DNA of 64,000 nucleotides from Saccharopolyspora ipomoeae (GCF_029952525.1 NZ_JASAOF010000004.1:271719-335718); one strand, 5' to 3'. Shown: positions 1 to 8,631, counted from the first letter of the stretch. Notes: a model not told the origin generated them from the sequence alone. Program-made: numbers and translations.

Positions 1-523
1 GCATGATCACGTTGAACGTGTAGCCGCCCATCACGCCGACGACGCTGACCATGCCGTTGAGCAGCACGGCCACCAGCATCGCGGCCAGCACCCGGGGCAC
101 CACGAGGCGCTGGATCGGCGAGACGCCCAGCACCTCCATCGCGTCGATCTCGTCGCGGATCTTGCGCGAACCCAGGTCCGCGCAGATCGCCGAGCCACCG
201 GCACCGGCGATCAGCAGCGCCGTCACGATCGGGCTGGCCTGCTGGATGATCGCCAGCACGCTCGCGGCACCGGTGAACGACTGCGCGCCGATCTGCCGGG
301 TCAACGACCCCAGCTGCAGCGCGATGACCGCGCCGAACGGGATCGACACCAGCGCGGTCGGCAGGATCGTGACGCTGGCGATGAACCAGCACTGCTGGAT
401 GAACTCGCGGACCTGGAACGGACGCGAGGGCATGGCCCGCACGATGTCCATGCCGAGTGCGAACAGGCGGCCCGTCTGGCGCAGCCCGCCGGCACCGGGG
501 AACTGCACCCGGGACGCGCTCAC
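1..523 (-). CDS. MlaE/YrbE-family ABC permease (Mce-type), 3' end outside window
   Basis: Integral membrane subunit of an Mce-type lipid ABC importer; the C-terminal part lies beyond the window edge. The first 174 residues show the MlaE/YrbE pattern: an amphipathic N-terminus, hydrophobic segments around residues 40-70 and 85-115, and the family signature AICADLGSRKIRDEIDAMEV. The GTG start overlaps the stop of the upstream ATPase gene in a GTGA junction, so the two are translationally coupled. It resembles YrbE1A-type permeases. The partner permease and Mce substrate-binding proteins would be expected just beyond the left edge. The transported lipid cannot be told from sequence. Confidence 0.9.
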   Translation of the reverse strand, partial: MSASRVQFPGAGGLRQTGRLFALGMDIVRAMPSRPFQVREFIQQCWFIASVTILPTALVSIPFGAVIALQLGSLTRQIGAQSFTGAASVLAIIQQASPIVTALLIAGAGGSAICADLGSRKIRDEIDAMEVLGVSPIQRLVVPRVLAAMLVAVLLNGMVSVVGVMGGYTFNVIM

Positions 524-1794
524 TGCTCACCTCGCTTGCGGCCGAACCAACGCCGGCGGCCACCCGCCGACTCCGTCTCCTGCTCCGCCTGCAGACCGCC
601 CGGCCACACCGGCTCCTCCTGCTGGCGCGGGTGCGGCGAAGGCCGCTGCTGCTGCGGAGGCTGGGGTTGCTGGGCCTGGGGCTGCTGGGCCTGGGGCTGC
701 TGCTGCGGGAAGCTCTGCGGCGGCGGGGCCTGGCGCTGCTGCGGCTGGGCCTGCTGCGGTTGGGTCTGCTGCGGCTGGGCCTGCTGCTGGGGCCACGAAC
801 CCGTCGCCGGGGACTGGAAGCCGTAGAGCGCCAGCTCCTCCGGCGTCAGGCTCTTGAGGATCTCCTCCTGCGCCGAGGGGTTCAGCGAGCGCAGCTGCCG
901 CAGCACGCGGTCCTTGCGGCGGTGCACCGCGGAGCGGTCCGGCAGCCCGGGGCTGACCTCCAGCTGCGGCATCATGTGCGGCACCTTCGGCCGACCGTGC
1001 TTGGCCAGCTCCGCCTCGACCAGCGCGCTGTCCTTCTCCTCGCTCATGCCGATCGGCCCGTCGGGACGACCGTTGAGGAACTGCACGACCACGGGCTCGT
1101 CGGAGGTCAGCAGCACCTCGCGCGGCCCGAACATCACCAGGTTCCGGCGGTAGAGCATGCCGATGTTGTCCGGCACGGTCCGCGCGGTGTTGATGTCGTG
1201 GGTGACGATCAGGAACGTCGCGTCGATCTGCGCGTTGAGGTCGACGATCAGCTGGTTCTGCACCGCGGTCCGGACCGGGTCCAGACCCGAGTCCGGCTCG
1301 TCGAACAGCAGGATCTCCGGGTCCAGCACGAGAGCGCGGGCAAGACCGGCGCGCTTCTTCATACCGCCCGAGATCTCACCGGGGAGCTTGTCCTCCGCAC
1401 CGATGAGCCCGACCATCTCCATCTTCTCGAGAACCACGTTGCGGATCTCGGACTCGCTCTTGCGCGTGTGCTCGCGGAGCGGGAAGGCGATGTTGTCGTA
1501 GAGGTTCATCGAACCGAACAGCGCGCCGTCCTGGAACAGCACGCCGAAAAGCTTGCGGACCTCGTAGAGATCACTTTCGGAACAGGTGCAGATGTCCGTT
1601 CCGTTGATGATCACCTGACCCTCGTCCGGCTTGAGCAGACCCACCAGCGACTTCAGGAACACCGACTTACCGGTGCCGGAAGGCCCGAGCAGCACGCTGA
1701 TCTCGCCCGGGGGCAGATTCAGCGAGACGTCCCGCCAGATGGTCTGCGGGCCGAAGGACTTCGAGAGCCCGTCGACAACCACCTCGACGCCCAT
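520..1794 (-). CDS. mceG: MceG/Mkl-type ABC transporter ATPase with Gln-rich C-terminal tail
   Basis: ATPase energising Mce lipid import. With the ATG at 1794 (GGAGG six bases upstream) it has 424 residues, against about 360 in Mkl of Mycobacterium. Visible motifs: Walker A GPSGTGKS (37-44), FQDGALFGSMNL, signature SGGMKKR (142-148), Walker B ILLFDE (161-166), followed by PDSGLDPVRT, and a switch His in VTHD (199). An in-frame ATG 23 codons upstream lacks a ribosome site. Residues about 325-395 are an unusual low-complexity Gln/Pro/Ala tail. The next gene is a permease in GTGA overlap. Location beside rplL matches mkl in mycobacteria. Confidence 0.93.
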   Translation of the reverse strand: MGVEVVVDGLSKSFGPQTIWRDVSLNLPPGEISVLLGPSGTGKSVFLKSLVGLLKPDEGQVIINGTDICTCSESDLYEVRKLFGVLFQDGALFGSMNLYDNIAFPLREHTRKSESEIRNVVLEKMEMVGLIGAEDKLPGEISGGMKKRAGLARALVLDPEILLFDEPDSGLDPVRTAVQNQLIVDLNAQIDATFLIVTHDINTARTVPDNIGMLYRRNLVMFGPREVLLTSDEPVVVQFLNGRPDGPIGMSEEKDSALVEAELAKHGRPKVPHMMPQLEVSPGLPDRSAVHRRKDRVLRQLRSLNPSAQEEILKSLTPEELALYGFQSPATGSWPQQQAQPQQTQPQQAQPQQRQAPPPQSFPQQQPQAQQPQAQQPQPPQQQRPSPHPRQQEEPVWPGGLQAEQETESAGGRRRWFGRKRGEQ

Positions 1795-1999
1795 CCGAAC
1801 CTCCGCGTCCTCGATTACACCGATTCCGGGGACGACATTCCCCGGAGAAGCACCCTTGCACATGTGACGCGCTTAACGAAGGTAGTTGGCGTCACACCTA
1901 TGCAACGAGCACGACGCAGCAGGGTTACTCATGAGTTCACTACAAATCAAGTGACCCGCAGACATACGTCCGAAAAAAGATGGTTGTTTCCGTCCTCAG

Positions 2000-2043
2000 G
2001 AAAAGAGAACGGGCACCCGCAACAGCGAGTGCCCGTTCTCTTA
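2000..2043 (-). terminator. Intrinsic terminator after rplL
   Basis: Perfect 14-bp inverted repeat (arms 2003-2016 and 2029-2042, core AGAGAACGGGCAC). Read on the minus strand it is followed by TTTTCC. It lies downstream of rplL, beyond the dispersed repeat, and upstream of mceG, so it probably separates the two transcription units. Confidence 0.75.
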
Positions 2044-2085
2044 CTGTGAGTCCTCAGACCAGAACCGGTATGAAACCTTGTGCAA

Positions 2086-2254
2086 GCGGCGGAGCCGCGA
2101 GCAGTGAAAGCCACCTAAGCAGCTCGCACCGCCGCGGGTTCTGACACGTCGTCTGGCGAGTACGCCGCGACGCCGTGTATTGGCATACATCAGGAGTGGC
2201 GCACGGAGTCCAGCCGGCGTGTCAGGTTCCGCTACCGGCACCGCCAAGCAAGGT
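2086..2254 (+). repeat. Dispersed structured element, copy 1
   Basis: About 169 bp in the rplL-mceG gap, closely matching 60041-60207. Order of parts: palindrome GCGGCGGAGCCGC; a variable spacer; GCACCGCCGCGGGTTCTGA; left arm 2142-2156; conserved 53-nt core; right arm 2210-2224; CAGGTTCCGC and a GCACCGCCA box. The arms pair over 15 positions (13 Watson-Crick, one G-T, one mismatch), although nine arm positions differ from the other copy. The minus strand also carries a short frame (2041-2247) whose residues align with those of the other copy. No known family is recognised. Confidence 0.8.
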
Positions 2255-2273
2255 GAGTACCGGTCCTAGAGGG

Positions 2274-2660
2274 TCACTTGATGACGACCTTGGCGCCGGC
2301 CTCTTCCAGCTTGCCCTTGGCCTCCTCGGCCTTCTCCTTGTCGACCTTCTCCAGGATGGCCTTGCCGGACTCCTCGACCAGCTCCTTGGCCTCCTTCAGG
2401 CCCAGGCCGGAGACGATCTCGCGAACGACCTTGATGACCTGGATCTTCTTGTCGCCAGCGCCCTCGAGGATGACGTCGAACTCGTCCTGCTCCTCAGCGG
2501 CGGCGGCCTCGCCACCGGCGGCCGGGGCCACGGCGACCGCGGCCGGGGCGGCGGCGGTGACGTCGAAGGTCTCCTCGAACTGCTTCACGAACTCCGACAG
2601 CTCCAGGAGGGTCATCTCCTTGAAGACGTCCAGCAGCTCGTCGTTGCTCAGCTTCGCCAT
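2274..2660 (-). CDS. rplL: 50S ribosomal protein L7/L12
   Basis: Stalk protein of the large subunit that recruits translation GTPases. It has 128 residues, the family's usual length. It shows an N-terminal dimerisation region (1-35), an Ala/Pro/Glu-rich flexible hinge (about 36-60), and the C-terminal GTPase-contact domain with [20 protein letters not shown] and [12 protein letters not shown]. It follows rplJ after 131 bp in the usual rplJL order; multiple L12 copies bind one L10. Confidence 0.99.
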   Translation of the reverse strand: MAKLSNDELLDVFKEMTLLELSEFVKQFEETFDVTAAAPAAVAVAPAAGGEAAAAEEQDEFDVILEGAGDKKIQVIKVVREIVSGLGLKEAKELVEESGKAILEKVDKEKAEEAKGKLEEAGAKVVIK

Positions 2661-2791
2661 GTCGGCGTTCCTTTCTGCTCAAAGCCCGGGCACCGGCGGC
2701 GTCCGGGAAGGGGTTTCGCGCGAAAGACGTTCCTGCGGCCCACTTCGGCGGCGCGCTCTCACGCACCGTCCACTGCGGACTGCGGAGAGCC

Positions 2792-3307
2792 TTACTCGCC
2801 CTTCTTCTCCTGAAGGGCAGCGGCCATGCGAGCCACCTGCGACGCCGGCGCCTGGAACAGCGCGGCGGTCTGGTTCATCTTGGCCTTCATCGCGCCGGCC
2901 AGCTTGCTCAGCGTGACCTCGCGCGAGTCGAGATCGGCGATGCTCTCGACCTCGGACACGGACAGCGGGCGGCCGTCCATGTACCCGCCCTTGACCACCA
3001 GGTTCTGGTTGCCCTTGGCAAATTCCTTGATGGCCTTGGCAGCGTCGACCGGCTCGCCCTCGACGAAGGCGATCGCGGTCGGACCGACGAACAGGTCGTC
3101 GAGGCCCTCGACGCCCGACTGCTCGGCGGCACGCTTGACCAGCGTGTTCTTCGCGACACGGTAGCTCACGTTCGAACCGAGCGCGCGTCGCAGCTCAGAC
3201 AGCTGAGCCATCGAGAGACCGCGGTACTCGGTCACCACGGCAGCGGTGGAGTTGTTGAACTTCTCCGCGATTTCGCTGACCGCATCGACCTTGTCGGACT
3301 TCGCCAT
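2792..3307 (-). CDS. rplJ: 50S ribosomal protein L10
   Basis: Stalk base protein that anchors L12 dimers to 23S rRNA. It has 171 residues. The N-terminal rRNA-binding part shows [18 protein letters not shown] and [12 protein letters not shown]; the C-terminal helical spine for L12 ends in [23 protein letters not shown]-type ribosome site precedes the ATG. In the family L10, or the L10-L12 complex, represses its own mRNA through the leader; a candidate structure lies immediately upstream. Confidence 0.99.
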   Translation of the reverse strand: MAKSDKVDAVSEIAEKFNNSTAAVVTEYRGLSMAQLSELRRALGSNVSYRVAKNTLVKRAAEQSGVEGLDDLFVGPTAIAFVEGEPVDAAKAIKEFAKGNQNLVVKGGYMDGRPLSVSEVESIADLDSREVTLSKLAGAMKAKMNQTAALFQAPASQVARMAAALQEKKGE

Positions 3308-3402
3308 GTCGCCTCCTCTCTGTTTCCGACTGCGGCAGACCTAGCCGGTCAGAGTCGGCCCTGAGACGACGAAACGCCCCGGCGCAGGGCAGCACGGGGC
3401 GT
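3308..3402 (-). promoter_or_regulatory. Candidate L10 (rplJ) autoregulatory leader with attenuator-like hairpin
   Basis: The rplJ 5' region contains, on the minus strand, a 7-bp GC-rich stem (ACGCCCC with GGGGCGT, plus coordinates 3396-3402 and 3374-3380) followed by TTTCG, about 65 bases before the start codon. L10 leaders commonly regulate rplJL in bacteria. The kink-turn itself was not modelled. The whole rplJ to 3608 divergent gap is about 300 bp, and the rest of it shows nothing further that can be named. Confidence 0.45.
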
Positions 3403-3607
3403 GAAGAACGATGTCGCGCGCACGAAACGCGCTTCACCAGCCTCGGACCTCCTGCGCGGGTCGCCCGCATCTCACGGGACCTTCGTTCCTCGCGGCCCGT
3501 CGCCGAGCGTGGAGGAAGACCAGCGGTCTTGGGTGGAACCTCCTCAAGAGTACTGGACCCGGTGCGGGCGCTTCCACCGACCCCCCGCTGCCCGGCATCA
3601 TGTGTGC

Positions 3608-4399
3608 GTGGCTGATCAGCGGGAACCGCGCTCCGACAACCTGCCCGAGATCGTCGACGCCGAGGTCGTCGACGTCGCCGAGACCGACCGGGCTGCCGAG
3701 ACCGACCGGGCCCCGGAACCGCCCCCGCGCCCCCAGGCGCCGAAGACCGCCGAGGACGCGGAGTACCAGGAGTTCCTGGAGTTCAAGCGGTTCAAGGAGT
3801 GGCAGGCCGCCCAGGGCGGCGGCGCAGCGAGCGCCCCGCAGCCGCAGCCCGAGAAGCCGTGGTGGAAGAAGGCTCTCGGGACGCTCCGGTACAAGTGGGT
3901 CCGGCGGATCCTCTACGTGCTCATCGCCCTGCTCCTGCTGAACCTGGCCTACGACCACTACTTCGGCGACAGCGGCGGCTCGTCGAGCGGCGGCGGCACC
4001 GGCGGCAGCGCCCCGGTGGACGCGGTTCCGATGACCGCGCAGAACCCGCAGCAGGCCATCCGCAGCGTCCACAACTACCTGCGCGCCGAGCCGCCGGAAC
4101 AGGCCTGCGCGCTGTTCGACGCCCAGGGCAAGGCCGGGTTCGGCAGCGCTCACGGCGCGCCCGGCGACTGCGCCGCGGCCGCCCGGGCGGTGCACGCGCA
4201 GATCACCGATCCCAACGCCTACGCGAATCCTGGATTCGGCCACGACGCGATCGTCGAAGCCGGTTCCGAAGCGCAGGTGCTCGGTTGCCGGATGCAAGTC
4301 ACCGGTGGTCCGCAGCTCGGCACGTTCAAACTCACCAGGACTCCGCAGGGCGGTTGGACCATCTCGGCCTACGCCCGCACCTCGTCCGCCTGCCCGTGA
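3608..4399 (+). CDS. Hypothetical membrane-anchored protein with extracytoplasmic C-terminal domain
   Basis: Function not recognised. With GTG 3608 it has 263 residues. An acidic, Pro-rich cytoplasmic N-terminus (1-95) leads to a basic patch and one membrane segment (VRRILYVLIALLLLNLAY, about 98-118), a Ser/Gly linker, then a domain of about 130 residues containing two cysteines (in QACALFD and GDCAAAA) and a third in VLGCRMQV. The layout resembles NTF2-like or lipoprotein-type surface domains, but this is only a structural guess. GTG 3602 is an alternative start; no clear ribosome site is seen, so leaderless translation is possible. Coding bias is strong. Confidence 0.75.
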   Translation: MADQREPRSDNLPEIVDAEVVDVAETDRAAETDRAPEPPPRPQAPKTAEDAEYQEFLEFKRFKEWQAAQGGGAASAPQPQPEKPWWKKALGTLRYKWVRRILYVLIALLLLNLAYDHYFGDSGGSSSGGGTGGSAPVDAVPMTAQNPQQAIRSVHNYLRAEPPEQACALFDAQGKAGFGSAHGAPGDCAAAARAVHAQITDPNAYANPGFGHDAIVEAGSEAQVLGCRMQVTGGPQLGTFKLTRTPQGGWTISAYARTSSACP

Positions 4400-4474
4400 A
4401 TTCCACCGGCCCGGAAATGGGTGAATCGCGAGTGTCCGGCTCGGCACCCGCCGTCACCATTTCCGGGCCGAGAA

Positions 4475-4534
4475 GTTTTCCGCGGCAATTGACCGGGCAA
4501 AAGGGATATCGATCTTGAGCCCGCCCGGGAAAAC
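4475..4534. repeat. Two-copy motif with copy-specific inverted repeats, copy B
   Basis: AATTGACCGGGCAAAAGGGA (4487-4506) recurs with one change at 49408-49427. Here it is bracketed by GTTTTCCGCGGC (4475-4486) and GCCCGGGAAAAC (4523-4534), complementary at 10 of 12 positions. It lies between convergent genes, just before the rplA terminator. Confidence 0.55.
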
Positions 4535-4537
4535 GAG

Positions 4538-4578
4538 AAAAAGAGGGCGAGCGCTCCAGCGAGCGCTCGCCCTCTTTT
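4538..4578. terminator. Bidirectional terminator between rplA and the convergent hypothetical gene
   Basis: Long perfect hairpin with AGAGGGCGAGCGCT as one arm and a 6-nt loop, flanked by A-runs on the left and TTTT on the right, so it has a U-tract in both directions. It lies 20 bp beyond the rplA stop. Confidence 0.9.
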
Positions 4579-4597
4579 CTCAGATGCGGTGTTCCGG

Positions 4598-5305
4598 TCA
4601 GGCGGAAGCCGGCGCGCGCGTGGCGGCCGGGTCCACCGGGATGCCCGGGCCCATCGTGGTCGTGAAGGTGACCTTCTTCAGGTACCGGCCCTTCGACGCC
4701 GACGGCTTGGCGCGCAGGATCTCGTCCAGCGCGGCCGCGTAGTTCTCCACCAGCTTGTCGGTGTCGAACGACGCCTTGCCGATGATGAAGTGCAGGTTGG
4801 CCTGCTTGTCGACGCGGAAGTTGATCTTACCGCCCTTGATGTCCGCGATCGCCTTGGTGACGTTCGGGGTGACGGTGCCGGTCTTCGGGTTCGGCATCAG
4901 GCCGCGCGGGCCGAGCACCCGAGCGATCTTGCCGACCTTGGCCATCTGGTCCGGGGTGGCGATCGCCGCGTCGAAATCGAGCCAGCCGCCCTGAATGCGC
5001 TCGATCAGGTCCTCGGAACCAACCGCGTCCGCGCCGGCGGCCTCGGCCTCAGCGGCCTTGTCGCCGGTGGCGAACACGATGACGCGGGCAGTCTTACCAG
5101 TGCCGTGCGGCAGGTTCACGGTGCCGCGGACCATCTGGTCTGCCTTGCGGGGGTCGACGCCCAGTCGCAGAGCGACCTCAACGGTGGCGTCGTACTTGAC
5201 CTTGGCGGTCTTCTTCGCCAGCTCGGCGGCCTCGGCCGGGGTGTAGAGGCGCTCCCGGTCGACCAGCTCGGCCGCCTGCTGGTATGCCTTGCTGCGCTGT
5301 GCCAT
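4598..5305 (-). CDS. rplA: 50S ribosomal protein L1
   Basis: L1 stalk protein that moves deacylated tRNA from the E site. It has 235 residues. Family stretches include [40 protein letters not shown] and [22 protein letters not shown] lies six bases before ATG 5305. It is the second gene of the rplK-rplA operon, with a 93-bp gap in which L1 autoregulatory target sequences may lie, and it ends at a strong terminator. Confidence 0.99.
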   Translation of the reverse strand: MAQRSKAYQQAAELVDRERLYTPAEAAELAKKTAKVKYDATVEVALRLGVDPRKADQMVRGTVNLPHGTGKTARVIVFATGDKAAEAEAAGADAVGSEDLIERIQGGWLDFDAAIATPDQMAKVGKIARVLGPRGLMPNPKTGTVTPNVTKAIADIKGGKINFRVDKQANLHFIIGKASFDTDKLVENYAAALDEILRAKPSASKGRYLKKVTFTTTMGPGIPVDPAATRAPASA

Positions 5306-5398
5306 GTCTGTCCTTGAAGTCAGTGTGGATCAGTTGTGGTTGGTCGGGCCGCGCGAGCCCTCCCACTGCCCTCTCGCGCCGGTGGGACCGGCAGCGGA

Positions 5399-5833
5399 TC
5401 AGGCCTCGACCGTCAGGCCCATCGACCGAGCAGTACCGGCGATGATCTTCGCGGCCTGGTCGATGTCGTTGGCGTTGAGGTCTTCCATCTTGGTCTGGGC
5501 GATCTCCTTGACCTGCTCCATGGAGACCTTGCCGACCTTGGTCTTGTGCGGCTCGCCGGAGCCCTTCTGCACGCCGGCGGCCTTGAGCAGCAGCTTCGCG
5601 GCCGGCGGGGTCTTCAGCTTGAACTCGAAGGACCGGTCTTCGTACACGGAGATCTCAACCGGCACGACGTTGCCACGCTGAGCCTCGGTGGCCGCGTTGT
5701 ACGCCTTGCAGAACTCCATGATGTTGACGCCGTGCTGACCCAGCGCCGGGCCGACCGGCGGAGCCGGGTTGGCTTGGCCGGCCTGGATCTGCAGCTTGAT
5801 GATCCCTGCCAGCTTCTTCTTCTTGGGCGGCAT
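5399..5833 (-). CDS. rplK: 50S ribosomal protein L11
   Basis: Binds the GTPase-associated centre of 23S rRNA together with the L10-L12 stalk. It has 144 residues and typical sequence: [20 protein letters not shown] near the N-terminus, [11 protein letters not shown], and C-terminal [20 protein letters not shown]. It is first in rplK-rplA and follows nusG after 154 bp. Confidence 0.99.
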   Translation of the reverse strand: MPPKKKKLAGIIKLQIQAGQANPAPPVGPALGQHGVNIMEFCKAYNAATEAQRGNVVPVEISVYEDRSFEFKLKTPPAAKLLLKAAGVQKGSGEPHKTKVGKVSMEQVKEIAQTKMEDLNANDIDQAAKIIAGTARSMGLTVEA

Positions 5834-5987
5834 GTTTGCTTCCTGTGTCTTCGCTATCCGGTTGCTCGGCGACGCCGGAAGGCGGCACCGAATCTGGCGA
5901 GACCACGAGACGGTGGAATCGCCCCTGCTGCGCGGGTCCTGCCAGGTCCGCGCGCAGCCCGCCGCGCTCCCGCGACCGGGAGAGCGG

Positions 5988-6827
5988 TCAGAGCTTGGAG
6001 ACCTGGTCGAACGAGAGCTCGACCGGGGTCTCGCGGCCGAAGATCGACACCAGCACCTTGAGCTTCTGGGCGTCGGCGTTGACCTCGTTGATGGTGGCCG
6101 GCAGCGTCGCGAACGGGCCGTCCATCACCGTGACGGACTCGCCGACCTCGAAGTCGACCTCGACCGCGGTCTTGGTCGCCGCGGCGGCCTGGCCGCTCGG
6201 GGCCTTCTTGCCCGCCTCCGGCTTCTTCTCCTCGACCTGCGGGGCGAGGAACTTCAGCACGTCGTCAATGGTCAACGGCGACGGCTTGGAGGTCGCACCG
6301 ACGAATCCGGTCACACCCGGCGTGTTGCGCACGGCGCTCCATGACTGATCGTTGAGATCCATCCGGACCAGGATGTAGCCGGGCAGCACCTTGCGCTGCA
6401 CCATCTTACGCTGGCCGTTCTTGATCTCGGTGACCTCTTCGGTCGGCACCTCGACCTGGAAGATGTAGTCCTCGACGTCGAGCGTCTGAGCACGGGTCTC
6501 GAGGTTGGTCTTGACCTTGTTCTCGTAGCCCGCGTAGGAGTGGATCACGTACCAGTCGCCGGGCGCGCGGCGCAGCGCGGCGCGCAGCTCCTCGACCGGG
6601 TCGGCTTCTTCGGCCTCGTCAGCGGCGTCCTCGGAGTCGGCTTCCTCGGAGGTGGCGTCGGCGTCGGTGGTGTCACCGGCCTCATCGGCGGAGTCGGTGT
6701 CCGCGGAATCGACTGCGCCGGCCTCTTCAGCCTCGACGGACGCGGCCTCGGCTTCGGCAGCCTCGGGCTGCACCTGCTCGTCGGTGAGGCCGGTGGCTTC
6801 CTGGGAGGTCTCCTCGTGCGAGGTCAC
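5988..6827 (-). CDS. nusG: Transcription termination/antitermination factor NusG with acidic N-terminal extension
   Basis: Binds RNA polymerase and couples it to Rho or the ribosome. It has 279 residues. Residues 1-80 are an Asp/Glu/Ala-rich extension absent from E. coli NusG (about 181 residues). The NGN domain starts at [20 protein letters not shown] (90-109), followed by a linker rich in Ala/Lys and a KOW domain with [20 protein letters not shown]. The start is a GTG preceded by AGAGGAAG. Order secE-nusG-rplK-rplA is the standard actinobacterial order. An acidic extension is common in actinobacteria; its role is unknown. Confidence 0.98.
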   Translation of the reverse strand: MTSHEETSQEATGLTDEQVQPEAAEAEAASVEAEEAGAVDSADTDSADEAGDTTDADATSEEADSEDAADEAEEADPVEELRAALRRAPGDWYVIHSYAGYENKVKTNLETRAQTLDVEDYIFQVEVPTEEVTEIKNGQRKMVQRKVLPGYILVRMDLNDQSWSAVRNTPGVTGFVGATSKPSPLTIDDVLKFLAPQVEEKKPEAGKKAPSGQAAAATKTAVEVDFEVGESVTVMDGPFATLPATINEVNADAQKLKVLVSIFGRETPVELSFDQVSKL

Positions 6828-6906
6828 AGTCGGTCTCGCTTCCTCTCGTGCGTTGCGTGCCGGGTCGTCATTTCGCCGCCGGCACCACTTAGGCGGGCCC
6901 GGAGGT

Positions 6907-7281
6907 TCAGCCAGTGCCGAACAGCCAGCCCACGCCCTTCGCGAAGAGCACGTCCACGCCGGCGACGAACGCCACCATGATGCTGACGAACACCAGCACC
7001 ACGAGCGTGTAGGTCATCAGCAGCTTGCGCGTCGGCCAGATGACCTTACGCAGCTCGGCGACGACCTCGCGCAGGAAGCGTCCGATCTTCCGGAACAGCG
7101 AAACCCGACCCTGCCGGCCATCCCGCGAGGGCGTCGGCCGACCCTTCGACTCAGTTGTGCGCGCCGGACCGGAGTCCGACCCGGAACGGGCGGAGGCACG
7201 ACGCTCGCGCCGCGCCGCAGCGCTGGACGGACGTGCGCCTTCGCGCTCACCGTCTTGGCCCTGCTCGCGGTCCTCGCTCAC
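6907..7281 (-). CDS. secE: Preprotein translocase subunit SecE
   Basis: Essential clamp subunit of the SecYEG channel. The 124-residue protein has a charged, disordered N-terminus (1-58), the amphipathic helix and conserved motif [10 protein letters not shown] (76-85), and a single membrane helix (about 87-108). GTG 7281 is preferred: GGAGG sits seven bases before it, whereas the in-frame ATG 7287 directly abuts the same GGAGG. Lies between tRNA-Trp and nusG. Confidence 0.93.
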   Translation of the reverse strand: MSEDREQGQDGEREGARPSSAAARRERRASARSGSDSGPARTTESKGRPTPSRDGRQGRVSLFRKIGRFLREVVAELRKVIWPTRKLLMTYTLVVLVFVSIMVAFVAGVDVLFAKGVGWLFGTG

Positions 7282-7311
7282 GACCATCCTCCGCTCACCG
7301 TCGCATCGACG

Positions 7312-7384
<73 letters not shown>

Positions 7385-7562
7385 CTGCGGCCCGTGGAGC
7401 CCGACCGCAAAGTCGGGACGCCCTTGACCATCCCTGGAACTCGGGGTTCCAAGGTGCTCGGGCATCCCAGGTTCGAAAGTGTACGGCACGACCGGAACGC
7501 TCCTCCAACGGCACCCCCCGTGTTGGCGGGAAGACGACTTCGCCGCTGGTGAGCGCAGGGTG

Positions 7563-7988
7563 TCACGCCGCGACACGCACCGTGGCGGACGCCCCGCCGA
7601 GCACGCCCTGATCCGCCGACTTCGCGGTGATGCCGACCTTCACCGTGCCGTCGTCGTTGATCTTCGCGACCTTGCCGCTGAGCTCCACCGTCGCGCCCTC
7701 GTCGTCGTCCGGGACGACGACCGGCCGGGTGAACCGGACGCCGTAGCGCACGATCGCGCCCGGGTCGCCGGTCCAGTTGCTCACCAGCCGCCCGGCCACG
7801 GCCATCGTGAGCATCCCGTGGGCGATCACGTCGGGCAGGCCGACGCCGGTGGCGAACCGCTCGTTCCAGTGGATCGGGTTGAAGTCCCCCGAGGCCCCCG
7901 CGTACCGGACGAGGTCCGAGCGCACGAGCGGCACGCTCAGCCCCGGCAACTGGTCGCCCACGGAGATCTCCGACAGCTTCAGGCTCAC
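7563..7988 (-). CDS. MaoC-like (R)-hydratase/dehydratase, HadB-like subunit
   Basis: A single hot-dog hydratase of 141 residues. The hydratase-2 motif YAGASGDFNPIHW gives candidate catalytic Asp35 and His40. The position between rpmG and tRNA-Trp/secE equals that of hadABC in Mycobacterium tuberculosis, where the enzyme dehydrates beta-hydroxyacyl-ACP in FAS-II. Only two of those three genes are present here. The start overlaps the stop of the partner gene by four bases, so the two are coupled and probably form a heterodimer. The substrate in this organism is unknown; mycolate synthesis should not be assumed. Confidence 0.9.
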   Translation of the reverse strand: MSLKLSEISVGDQLPGLSVPLVRSDLVRYAGASGDFNPIHWNERFATGVGLPDVIAHGMLTMAVAGRLVSNWTGDPGAIVRYGVRFTRPVVVPDDDEGATVELSGKVAKINDDGTVKVGITAKSADQGVLGGASATVRVAA

Positions 7989-8434
7989 GCTTCAGGCCCC
8001 CTCACGACCAACATCGACGTGGCGGTGCACACCGGCTCGCCGTCGGTGGTGGCGATCTCGGCGCGGACGGTCAGGAAGTCGTTGCCCGCGCGCGTCTTGA
8101 TGTCGTCCACGTGCGCCACCGTCACCAGCCGGTCACCGGCCCGGATCGGGCGGTGGTGGACGAAGTCCTGCTGGCCGTGCACGACCCGGCTGTAGTCGAG
8201 CCCGAGCTGGTCGTCCTCGACGATCTGGTCCTGGGCGGCCATCGAGAGGATCACCGCGAAGGTCGGCGGCGCGATCACGTCGGGGTATCCCGCGGCCTTG
8301 GCCGCGTCCACGTCGACGTGCAGCGGGGAGTCGTCCTTGATCGCGCGGGCGAACTCGCGGATCTTCTCCCGGCCCACCTCGTAGGGCTCGGTGGGCGGGT
8401 ATTCACGTCCGATGAATGACTGGTCGAGCGGCAC
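7985..8434 (-). CDS. MaoC-like dehydratase N-terminal domain protein, HadA-like subunit
   Basis: Hot-dog protein of 149 residues that would pair with the downstream HadB-like subunit. Typical stretches are KIREFARAIKDDSPLHVDVD, IAPPTFAVILSM and VHGQQDFVHHRPIRAGDRL. A D-x4-H spacing (Asp34, His39) is present, so it should not be assumed inactive without a structure. The start is GTG with no evident ribosome site. rpmG lies upstream, separated by a terminator and the half-copy of the dispersed repeat. Confidence 0.88.
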   Translation of the reverse strand: MPLDQSFIGREYPPTEPYEVGREKIREFARAIKDDSPLHVDVDAAKAAGYPDVIAPPTFAVILSMAAQDQIVEDDQLGLDYSRVVHGQQDFVHHRPIRAGDRLVTVAHVDDIKTRAGNDFLTVRAEIATTDGEPVCTATSMLVVRGPEA

Positions 8435-8462
8435 GCGGGAAGGCTACCCGGTCGCCTTTGAA

Positions 8463-8521
8463 GCGGCGGAGCCACTTTCTCCTCCACCGCCTGAGGCGCC
8501 GGCACCGCCGCGGGTTCTGAG
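8463..8521 (+). repeat. Dispersed structured element, 5' half-copy
   Basis: Carries GCGGCGGAGCC, a variable spacer, and GGCACCGCCGCGGGTTCTGAG as in the two full copies, and then similarity stops. The 53-nt core and right arm are missing. It lies between rpmG and the HadA-like gene. Confidence 0.65.
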
Positions 8522-8572
8522 CGGCCGCCACGCAGCAGGACCACTGGCCACTGACCCGTCCTGAGAACGAGA

Positions 8573-8602
8573 AGAGCCCGTCCCCATGAGGGAACGGGCT
8601 CT
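8573..8602 (-). terminator. rpmG terminator
   Basis: Inverted repeat AGAGCCCGT / ACGGGCTCT with a 12-nt loop, followed on the minus strand by TCTCG. It sits 30 bp after the rpmG stop. Confidence 0.75.
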
Positions 8603-8631
8603 CGAAGGCGTTCGCGAAGGAACCGCTGGTG

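Noticed and set aside
457..2049. Long open frame opposite the Mce ATPase gene (also long Arg/Gly-rich frames opposite nuoG, nuoH, nuoL, nuoM, nuoN, menD and the EAL gene)
   Set aside because: Their residues are the antisense of well-recognised proteins, with the skewed His/Arg/Gln/Gly composition of high-GC shadow frames and no family motifs.
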